The notes beneath the pieces were generated by a model, which did no database searches, had not been told where the DNA came from, and worked only from the letters and a program-made list of their open reading frames with translations. A program made the position numbers and the translations under genes. 64,000 nucleotides of DNA. Origin: Sisyra terminalis (lineage: Eukaryota > Arthropoda > Insecta > Neuroptera > Sisyridae). Where the stretch lies: positions 17,050,001 through 17,114,000 of the forward strand of contig OY292278.1 of the NCBI GenBank assembly GCA_958496175.1, written 5' to 3'. Positions 38,751 to 47,844 of the stretch are shown here, piece after piece; the first letter of the stretch is position 1, and each line of letters opens with the position of its first letter.

Positions 38751-39304
38751 CGGTAGCGGACCTCTTTCCTACTTCCTAGGCGACAAAGCTGAACAATCGT
38801 CAAGGGTTGATCGCGACTGTCTCCACAGCGATTAATTGGCTAACTTACTAACATAATACGACAATAATCACATTAACAACCGTGATTAATTAACCAACCA
38901 ATTACCACCATAATAACAACTCACCTATTTTTCTTTTCACATAATAATCGCCTATGGCGACTATCTAGACAACGAAAAATTTTCACACGATAACATCACT
39001 AATTACTTAAAATATCACAACTAAAAGAAATGTTGCCATAATTAATATAGAAAAATATTGCAACTATATGCAACTTTCTCAAATTTAAATGTCAGTTCAC
39101 TTTCTGCTCGTACAAAAAAGGAGAGACTGTATTTATTCAAGTTTATATCGACCCTTGATTGACTTGGTACTATTTCATATACATATTTACTATCGTTCTT
39201 AGTTGCATAGTGATATTCTTCAAGATTCAATAAGCCGAAGAAAACACATTTCTCATTCCGAAATTTGCATTTAGAACCTATTAGTCACCAAACCATCCTT
39301 CTGA

Positions 39305-40015
39305 CCATTCAATAAGACCCCTGGCCCTGATTAAATCACCAATAGAGCACTTAAAAACCTTCCGCGGAAAGCCGTAGTATATTTATCATACACCATTAAC
39401 CATATTTTTAGCCGGCAATATTTCCCTAACCAATGGAAACAAGCAATTGTCAAAGTCATACCAAAGGCAGGTTAAGACCTCAAACAACTAAATAATTACA
39501 GACCCATTAGTTTACTAGACGCGTTAAGCAAGATCGCCGAAAAAATAATACAAGATCACATAATCAATCACCTAACAACTAAGAATATCCTGATCAATGA
39601 ACAATTCGGTTTTCGGAAACAACACTCAACAACTGCTCAGCTAGCAAGGCTGGTTGACAATGCGACCGAAGAGTTTAACAAAAAAAAACACATTGGCTTG
39701 GTTACTCTCGACATAGAAAAAGGATTTGATACCGTCTGGCACGCTGGGCTGCTATTTAAACTAATAAAATACAGATTTCCGAAGTACCTAATTAGATTGG
39801 TCTCTTCCTATCTCCATAACAGAACTTTTCGGGTTCAGATGGCGAATACATTGTCTAACCAAAAGAAAATAACAGCCGGTGTACCCCAAGGATCAGTTCT
39901 AGGACCTATGTTATTTATTAAATATTTAAATGACATCCCTTGTAGGAACAACTTAGCAGTGTCACTTTTTGCAGATGATACGGCACTGTCCGTATCATCC
40001 TGGAGAACTATATAA
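39305..40015 (+). pseudogene. LINE reverse transcriptase fragment (jockey/CR1-like), dead
   Basis: Codes for the fingers and palm of a non-LTR retrotransposon reverse transcriptase, the enzyme that copies element RNA into the genome by target-primed reverse transcription. One frame carries the family motifs in order: NKTPGPD (39311), NQWKQAIVKVIPK (39428), NNYRPISLL (39491), EQFGFRKQHST (39599), LDIEKGFDTVWH (39707), GVPQGSVLGP (about 39878) and the catalytic FADD (39968-39979). It is broken by in-frame TAA at 39332 and 39473, a TGA at 39302 just upstream, and a stop soon after FADD at 40013. Thumb, endonuclease and ORF1 are missing. The longest unbroken piece from a methionine begins at 39698. 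KGFDTVWH replaces the usual KAFDTVWH. It is a 5-prime-truncated or internally decayed copy. Confidence 0.93.
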
Positions 40016-40138
40016 AACTAATATATAACTTACTTCCTTCGCCAAGTTTATATTTCTACGAAAACCGTAATGTAGCCCCCAAACACAATCCTAGAAATAT
40101 TGGTAAGGAAAATAGTTCTTGTACAGTTAAAGGGTGAA

Positions 40139-40170
40139 TTTTTGCAAGACAATAGTAGTTCTTGCAAAAA
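40139..40170. repeat. Perfect 11-bp hairpin
   Basis: TTTTTGCAAGA (40139-40149) and TCTTGCAAAAA (40160-40170) are exact complements across a 10-base loop, located between the LINE fragment and the SINE. No function is evident. Confidence 0.8.
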
Positions 40171-40197
40171 AACTACAATCAACAGATCTACCTACAA

Positions 40198-40350
40198 ACC
40201 TACTGCTAACCGAGGGGTCAAAGCAACCGCTCCAAAACTGGGCTCAAATCTTGTATCAAGCAAATTTGCGATATTTATCGATGTACGATTTTTTATTAAC
40301 CCTAGAGTCGCTTAAGACCTTGATAGTTATAAAGCAACGATAAATAACAA
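40198..40350 (+). mobile_element. tRNA-derived SINE, copy 4
   Basis: Plus strand: ACTGCTAACCGAGGGGTCAA (box A region, diverged), CCGCTCCAAAACTGGGCTCA (the same segment as in copy 1), a damaged box B TCAAATCTTG, CGATATTTATCGATG in the body, CCTAGAGTCGCTTAAGACC, and the tail AGTTATAAAGCAACGATAAA. It lies about 180 bp downstream of the LINE pseudogene; I see no proof of a mechanistic link between them. Two overlapping plus frames of 69-71 codons here are repeat sequence. Confidence 0.8.
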
Positions 40351-41873
40351 TTTAAGAAATCTACTATACTACCTATTATGTGTTTTGTTATGAGGTGTAA
40401 GACTGCTTTTCCCAGTTAGCTCTAAATCCTCTACGTACTCTCTTTTCGGTTCATAGAACAGTTCAGCAATTTGTTTATTTATAAAACTGATACATTTATA
40501 GTTTAAAGTTTTAAAAAAGTTGCATACCAAATTATTACAAAACGAAAAAACAAGAATAATTTTGTAGTACTTATCTTTTTTGAAAGCTCTAAGAGTTTCA
40601 TTGCGCTTTTCAAAAGGTACCATACTATTTTAATACTACAGAAATTGCATCTTTAATGTTGTATTACACGTTCGCAGGTTAACATGCAAATTATTATAAC
40701 TATACACGGATTTTTTTCAATTTTAGTATAGTAGTACATTACCAAGCAGTACATTATAGTTTCGAAATGTTGAACTGCGAAAAATAATAGCTGGTCCAGA
40801 TTTTTAGGCCAATTTTGGCTGATGGTTTTCATTGATTTTCGGTTAAAAGTAATTAGAATGGAATATATTGACTTTATTTTTTTTATTTCTTTGATTTTGG
40901 TTAAAAACAATATTGTTTTTAGCAATGCACGTGGATTTGAATCAACATTGACTTAAACTAATCATATTCAACACGGTTTTAATACAAACTAAAAAAATCA
41001 ATTTAAAATGTACTTTAAACAAAAAAACATTACATTTTTTAGGTAAATTGCGTCTATTTAGTAAAGTTTATTGAAATATATGAAATTATAACGTCTCAAG
41101 AAATAGTTTCAAAATATCTGCAAAGCCAATTTAGTTTAAATGATGTATGTTAAAAGTGCAACTACCTGTGAATTATTTAAGAATTGGCATTACTTTTTTA
41201 ATTTGGTTTATTACCACACACCAAAATCAAATTGTGAAATAGAATAAATCGTTTATTTTATACTTCGATTAAAATTGTAGCAAATTTTATAAATGTAAAA
41301 TTTCAATAGGCTGCAGGCTCCACTTAATTTTAAAAATATAGAACTTATTGTACATAATATAACCATTATTTTGCATTACTTTTTTATTGCAATTTTATAA
41401 ACATGTTTAACGACAAAAGACGTGTTCTGTAATTATTATTTTATAAAAATTGGAAAATTTTATACAGATTTATAATTGATTGAAGTTTACCGAAACAATT
41501 ATATGAAGCAAATTGCTCAAGATTAACTTGCGGTAACATTTAACTGATATGAGCATTTCTAATTTGGTCTTTTCAATACATTTTTCACCATTTTTCTATC
41601 ATTTTTAGAGTTTAAGATATAAGCACTAATATAACCAACAAATAACGCTTTAAAATGCATGTCAAGGCTATTTTTTTTAAAAATTTGCTAAAAAATTAGC
41701 TAAAAATTTGAGCGCATTTGCAAATTGTTAGATTGCATCCATGATAGCAGAACTTCTATGTCACTATCTTATGAACTACCTACAGTTTTAAGTAGTAAAG
41801 GAAAAAAATATATTTTATTTCAAATCTGTACATTTCTTGCAAAACTAAAGGGGAGATTGTATGGTTGGAATCG
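40351..41873. other. AT-rich stretch without recognisable gene
   Basis: Nothing assignable. Frames of 84-90 codons on the minus strand (40369-40623 and 40653-40925) are rich in lysine, isoleucine and phenylalanine and carry no motif. Confidence 0.5.
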
Positions 41874-42020
41874 TATAAAAAGGCAGTCAAAAATTGTTTT
41901 CTCATCATACTTCCCGTACAATTCTAAATAACCCGTTTGCAATGCTGGCGGATGTTGACCGACTGGTCCATTGGATCGCATAGGTATATATAAGAATAGT
42001 ACATTAATAGCAGGTTCATA
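41874..42020 (+). promoter_or_regulatory. Two candidate TATA promoters
   Basis: TATAAAAAGG at 41874 is followed 30 bases later by an initiator-like TCATCA (41902). TATATATAAG at 41985 is followed about 33 bases later by TTCATAT (42015-42020). Both spacings suit RNA polymerase II core promoters, and the DNA between them (GGCGGATGTTGACCGACTGG) is less AT-rich than its surroundings. No open frame follows, so a transcript, if any, would be spliced or noncoding. TATA-like strings are common in AT-rich DNA. Confidence 0.2.
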
Positions 42021-43767
42021 TCATACACCAGCTTGTCTTTTTATTCTCGGCTTTTTAATGAATTTATTATAAAATATATAATATAAAAGTGAAGTAGTGA
42101 AAATCATTAAAGTGTTGTTGATTAATGAATTCATTTTTAATTTAAAAAACATTAGTGTACTTTTCAATTACTAATTACGAGGATAGTCTGCTTCTTTACT
42201 TTGTTTCGAGAAAAACCTGTTTTTCGATTTACTTTTTTGACAAAAAAATTTCATAACAGAATAACGGAATGAAGGTCAAATATTGGCCAGGAGCGACCAA
42301 ACAATATGTTACCCTTTTAATTTTTACTAGAAGTGTAAGAAAGGGTAGCGCCGTACTTGTGGCAACTTTTTAAATTGCTTCTTTTCTCATGATTTACACA
42401 TGAAAATTTTCAAAGCTTTCACAAAATTCACCCTATTTTTTCGTATTTTATTAAAACTTTTTATGTGTAATTGCAGACGTTATAATAGAAACGCATTGAG
42501 AGTAGTTTTGTGGGGTGGAATCGATATTTTTGAAGGTGTGTACTCTTTTTGTTGATACAATTTCAATGTAGATAGTAATTGTAGAATGAACAATTACAGG
42601 TTTTTATATGAAAAAAAGTTTTGTCAGTAATTCATTGTACAATAAAATTTTGTGCATTTTTTATATTTACAATAAATATGAATGGAAAAACAAATTTAAA
42701 CTGTGTAAAACCACTTCAAGCCAATAAGTCCATTATCAAAAGTTGAATAAAAAATAGTACAAATAAAAATGAAAAACAATAATCAAAAAAATTCAAAATG
42801 AAATAGTTGTACGGTTATGAAAACATAGCAAAGCTTTACCAATGAAGTTTGTGTGCATTTTCCATGCAAACTCATTACTATCCAAACTAATAGAGCGTAG
42901 AGTAATATTTATTACGGAAAAATTTAATAAAATAAAATTATTTTCACAAGAGCAAACTTTTTTTATTAATGAGTGTGGCTTTGTTGTCAGAATACTACAA
43001 ATTTTCTTTCCAATTTTATATATGCAATTCTTACAACAGATATAAATTGTATTTTAGAAAATATTTCATTAAAAACTATAGTTAAACAGCATTTTCATGT
43101 GTACAACCCATAAACACTAGAATCATCGACAGAAGAACTGATACGATAAGGCATTAAATCAGAGGAAAAAATGCATCAAAAAACAAGGACTTTTTCTACA
43201 ACTGCATTTCGTTTTTGCAAAGTAAGATAAAATTGGAATTTTATTATTCATGCAGTGTTTACGTGCAACAAAGGACATTGTAAAACTTTTTTTTTTACTT
43301 TCAAAAATTACATGATAGCAATCTATGTACGGTTCAGAATTATACAAAATGTACTTACAATACAACATGCTTTGAAAAGATTAAAAAAAATCAAAAAATG
43401 GGAAAATTATTAATAATTTCAATAGTTTTTGGATTCATATGAAGTTTTTAATCAAAAGTAGATTTGCGCTACTGTAAAATTCATCGTAATTTTTGCTTTG
43501 GAGAAAACTGAAATCTTTCAACTCTATTTAAAGTTGGAAAAAATGTTGTTTTGAAAAATTAACTTAATTTTTATCAACAAATTATATGGTTGTTACTTTG
43601 ATAAGAAAAACAAAATAAAATTAGTAAAAAGCCTTTGAAAAACGAAATTCGCATAAATAATAGAGGTGGTAAATTATATTAATATCAATGAGTCTTTAAG
43701 TATGACAAAATAATAGCTCACCAGAAATCAGGGAGTAGATGACTGCAAAATAATCGTAATGATCATG
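42021..43767. other. AT-rich stretch without recognisable gene
   Basis: No coding, RNA or element signal identified. Confidence 0.5.
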
Positions 43768-43850
43768 TACTAGGAATCTTAGTAACTAACACCGGAGGAT
43801 GCAGTAAAGAAATCAAACGGCGTATAGCGATAGCCAGAACAACGATTTAA
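43768..43850 (+). pseudogene. LINE reverse transcriptase C-terminal scrap
   Basis: Translates as LGILVTNTGGCSKEIKRRIA followed by IARTTI and a stop. The pattern YLG..(V/I)T..G.C..EI..RI..A is typical of the region just past the catalytic domain of jockey/R1/CR1-type LINEs. A base seems to be missing just before the leucine. Only about 27 codons survive. It sits among other LINE scraps in the opposite orientation. Confidence 0.55.
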
Positions 43851-43904
43851 TTTTTTCAATTTTCAGTTATTGTTTACAGTAACACATACTGTGCTTTAGT
43901 TAAA

Positions 43905-44130
43905 TATTTTTTATTGTTGTCACAAAATCTTATCAGCTGGTTTCTATTCACTTTATCCTCGATAGTCTACCCAATACCTTCATTCTAATTAAAGATGTCG
44001 ATGGGCCTCTAATTACTCTTTATCAATGTATTGTTTTTTAAAACTCACTAAAGAATTAGATTAAAACCTGATGTAAAGGAGTCCAAAAGCACCTACTTTG
44101 CCGACGTGCGACAAATAGAATAAAAACCAT
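43905..44130 (-). pseudogene. LINE endonuclease-domain scrap, copy A
   Basis: On the minus strand one segment reads ..AKVGAFGL (near 44095) and, further along, TIEDKVNRNQLIRFCDNN (ending near 43915). These resemble the GDFNAKVG and ..NERG..LI.FC blocks of apurinic-type endonucleases in LINE ORF2, with interrupting stops. The 85-bp piece at 43916-44000 recurs at 45311-45395, where a foldback element has split the repeat. Confidence 0.4.
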
Positions 44131-45002
44131 AAGCACAATAAAAGAAAGATCAAAGATTGTAACCGAAGGGTTCAAAATAGGGTTTTTTTGCTTAGATATA
44201 TTAATAAAAGGGAGAAACAAGTTCAAAAATAGAGAAGATTAACTAATTTCAAAAACTTCAGTTGAACTCTATTGTAATAATAGACCTAAAAATTGTATTA
44301 TTTATGCACTTTAATCTTTAATTCTTTTAAAAATATCAATATTGTAATATCAATGTTTTTTTAAATTGCTGAATAACTGTGTATGTCCTTTGACTTAATT
44401 GCTTTTTTACTCAATTTAAAAAAAATGAGTCATAGGACATACATAATTATTCATAAATTTATTAATTGTGATTCGAATATGATAAATAAACTATTTTTCG
44501 ATGTTTTTTGGGCAAATTTTTCCTACCTTGTAAAAATTAACTTGTTATTTTGCACAATGTGCAAATAGTTCTACGGCTTATAATTTAAGTTTGATATCAA
44601 AATATATTGCAACAATACAACTACATAAGTTTCAGGTAATGTTAACGACAAAAACATTTTTAAAAAATTATAAAGCTTTTGTTAAGGATATTAAGATTTT
44701 GGTAGAATTGTTTATAAGTAACAAACATGTCTACTTCGTTTCTATTCAAAGGATTAATATTCTATCTTCGGTTATAATTTCAAAATAAGAATTGGAGACC
44801 AAATCAAAAAGCTAATGTATTTGTTGAAATTTTATCAATTTTATGGATGATATTTATATTCTACAGTAAATTACTTAATTATTTAAAAAATACAAAATAG
44901 AAATACAAATATACAAAAATACAAATAGTAGGGAGAAAAATATCGTAAACTGAACGGTATGAAAGATCAAAGTCCTAACATTTTTCACTTTATTTTAACT
45001 TT
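44131..45002. other. AT-rich stretch between LINE scraps
   Basis: No gene seen. Short frames at 44383-44568 and 44591-44788 are chance-like. Confidence 0.45.
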
Positions 45003-45034
45003 GTTTACAGCACCACATATATTGTGCTTTAATT

Positions 45035-45310
45035 ATTTTTTTTTAAATAAGAAGACAATTCAGGTTGTTTAAGATCGGTGTTTTTATTTAATATTTCTAT
45101 TATTCAATTAATAATTTTTTTTATTGAATTTAAATTGAAAATATTTTATTTTTATGAATCAAGAAGCCTGATGAAGTTACGATACGTAACGAAACGTAGC
45201 TACTTGAATAATAAAAATATTAAATAAAAAAACCGATCTTAAGCAACCTGAATTGTCTTCTTATTTAAAAAAATAAAAGCTGAGTTCTGCATTTTATCAT
45301 CTATTTTTTT
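45035..45310 (+). mobile_element. Foldback element carrying a hammerhead (family A, copy 1)
   Basis: Two inverted arms of 63 bp (45045-45107 and 45204-45266) match at 60 positions; the outer edges read AAATAAGAAGACAATTCAGG and its complement. The hammerhead motif lies in the loop just before the right arm. A short tail (AAAAGCTGAGTTCTGCATTT..CATCT) follows the right arm and is shared with the 55.77-56.04 kb copy. Flanking A/T-rich words (ATTTTTTT) may be a target duplication. The uninterrupted paralogue at 43.9 kb serves as an empty site. No protein is encoded. Inverted terminal units plus a minimal hammerhead suggest a non-autonomous relative of Penelope-like elements or a retrozyme; that is inference. 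Confidence 0.7.
45159..45207 (+). ncRNA. Hammerhead ribozyme motif, complete core and stems
   Basis: Stem I: TCAAGAAGC (45159-45167) pairs with GCTACTTGA (45199-45207), 8 pairs with one A-A mismatch. Core CTGATGA is at 45168-45174, followed by one extra A. Stem II: GTTACG (45176-45181) pairs perfectly with CGTAAC (45185-45190) over a 3-base loop. GAAA is at 45191-45194. Stem III is only the self-complementary ACGT (45194-45197), and the cleavage triplet is GUA, which satisfies NUH. Predicted self-cleavage is after 45198. Such minimal stem III hammerheads usually act as dimers. The extra A after the core is a deviation that may lower activity. Confidence 0.75.
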
Positions 45311-45399
45311 AATGTCACAAAATCTTATCAGCTGGTTTCTTTTCACTTTCCCCTCGATAGTTAACCCAATACTTTCATTCTAATTAAAGATGTCGTGTG

Positions 45400-47664
45400 T
45401 GCAAATTTTATCCTCCTTTATCTTTAAATAGTTCCCGAAGTGTCAAACTCAAAATGGTTATGATCAAAATTACGAAAAATTATCAATGAAGAAAATTCTT
45501 GAAGATTTTTTAAGCATCTTTGCTTTACCAAATGTTGATTGAGAAAATTGAATAGGAATTAATGCTGAGAATAATTGCATCGATTAAACTTGAAATTTTA
45601 CTTTGGTTTTGAATCAAAAATGTGAACAAAAGTCATGGACAACAATTTGTATTTTTCCGAATTTTGATCCACCAGACGACAAAAAATTATTTCCCCCAAA
45701 AATTTTCCAAATTTAAAAGTAATATTTCACGTTCTACCGAAAAGCTCAGTAAGATAACCAAAACAATAAGTGTCTGGCTTTTTATAAACATTGATCAAAA
45801 TTAAATTTTCGACACATCAAAAGTTTAAATTTGCCAATCCTGATAGACCATACCTAATTTTTTGGAACTTTTCTTTAATTTTCGTTACTTTTAGCTAATT
45901 GAAAGAACTACTTTTGGTTTCACTAAACGACGAACATAAACTTATAAAATTTCAGACTAATAATTTTGATTAAAATATACCTATATGAAATTAATTAAAA
46001 GCATAGGAAGAGTATCACAAAAGAGATTAAAAATTCAACTAAAATAATTTCCATTTCGATGAACATTATACATACAACTGCAAATGTGATGACAGAAACA
46101 AAATGAAAAAAATCCACAACGCATTTATAAAGAAAGTGCATCATAACAGACAGCTGTTCACATGTATTACGTGCACAGATCACTTATGCTACTGTTGAAA
46201 ATGAAAATTAATAGTTTTTCTCCAGGATCATACACAATAATGCCCGACCGTATAATTTGCCTGTCTGCTAAATATGTCAGATACATCGTGCTAAGTATAC
46301 TGATAACGTGTTGAGTAATCACACGTTCGAATATCACCATTAGCGATACAATTTTTAACGCTGACGGCTAAACTCAATAAAACTCCACCAAACTAATTAC
46401 GATTTTTCGATTTTTTAATCCCAAAACAAATTGACTGAAACCATTTAAGTCACCGTTTCGGGATGTTTTGCTAATTTAAATTTCACAAAAGGAAAAACGG
46501 AAAAAAAATATACCAAAATTGTTTTAAATAACAAATTTAAATTCATGCAGATTCGAATGAAATGTTTGCGTGAATCTTAAGACTCCTGTCTAATTAGGGG
46601 AATAAATATTTAACGTGAATACCATTACATCTCCACGCGACCATATTTAAATTTTTATGGAAGAAAATAACTAAATTTAAATAAATAATTCATTCAAAAA
46701 TACATTTTGTTTATTTTTTCCATTACAAAACTCTAATATAAACTGTAAAAGTACACTATGCATAATTATGCACGGGAAATGTTTTATTTTATGACCATCA
46801 AATTTATTTCTTAATACTCGTAATTTTATTGTCTAAAACAACATCGAAAAATGCTGAATAACAGACTTTTCTGAAACAACAAAAATAAAAATACCAATAA
46901 GTTTTTTCGACAAAAAATTGAACCTAACTTTTCTAAAAAATTTTATGGACTTTCATTATAAAAATACACCAATAAGAAAAGTAATTAAAAAATAAATAAA
47001 AATGTATATGTAGATTTTGATAAACTCAATAAAAGAACACCTTTGGAATTGTTTTTTTGTAAAAAGGATGACAACACTTTGTGATCCTTTAACACAAACT
47101 TGAATAATTCGATTTGAAATTCGATGTCGTGACTTGGATCAAAAATCACCCATAGATTTTAGTAAAATCGAACTTGCAAATTCCTGTCAAAAATCGACAA
47201 ATTCATATGAATGCATACAGGTATGCATTATTGTTTTCCCCCTAATACTTTTCTTATTTTTTTTTTTGACTAAAAATTTTTAGCGACTGGTCTCAGAACT
47301 CCAGGGTACCTATTCCTAAAACCAAAGCTTTTTATTTTTCTTATGAAAATGTGACTTTTTAAGATTGGAAGTTATTAGTTTCTATAATAACCAATTACTT
47401 ATTTTAAATGATTCTTGTATTCTTGCTAAAAATAAAACTAATATGGAGAGTGCAAGGTTTTGTGGTACACGGATTCAGTTCAAATTTTGTAGGATGGAAG
47501 ATATAGTTTTTCTGTTAATGATTATAGGGACCACTACTCACTATCTTATATGTTAAGATTACTGATCGGTGAAATATTTTCATTGGTGCGTTAAAATAGT
47601 CTCTTTCACTCCATCCGCATCCATTCCATGCATATTACAACTTGCGTTGTATTTTAACTACTAA
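45400..47664. other. AT-rich stretch without recognisable gene
   Basis: No gene or element ends found. Confidence 0.5.
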
Positions 47665-47668
47665 TTAA

Positions 47669-47840
47669 AACAGGCCATTCACGCTCCGACTTGCAGTACT
47701 GCTAATCGGACTACTAGTTGGATCACCAAAATGATCCGACTAGTCCAACTAGACATCCAACTTCCAACAACGCCATTCACGGTCCGACTTTAGATCCAAC
47801 TTCGAAAGTCGGACCACAAATTGGAGCGTGAATGGCCTGC
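47669..47840. mobile_element. MITE with TTAA flanks (piggyBac-like)
   Basis: TTAA occurs at both edges (47665-47668 and 47841-47844). Next to them, CAGGCCATTCACGCTCC on the left matches GGAGCGTGAATGGCCTG on the right exactly (17 bp), with a one-base difference in distance to TTAA. The interior repeats words from the ends (GCCATTCACGGTCCGACTTT and several TCCAACT/TCCGACT units) and is noticeably richer in G and C than its flanks. It has no coding capacity. TTAA targets are characteristic of piggyBac transposases, but the terminal sequence itself does not prove the superfamily. Confidence 0.75.
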
Positions 47841-47844
47841 TTAA

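Larger units (their letters stand above)
45003..45395 (-). pseudogene. LINE endonuclease-domain scrap, copy B, split by an insertion
   Basis: GTTTACAG..CACATA..TGTGCTTTA (45003-45034) and ATGTCACAAAATCTTATCAG through AAAGATGTCG (45313-45395) are contiguous in the paralogue at 43872-44000. Here they are separated by the element at about 45035-45310. The minus-strand reading of the right part gives EGKVKRNQLIRFCD, the same scrap as copy A. Confidence 0.6.
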
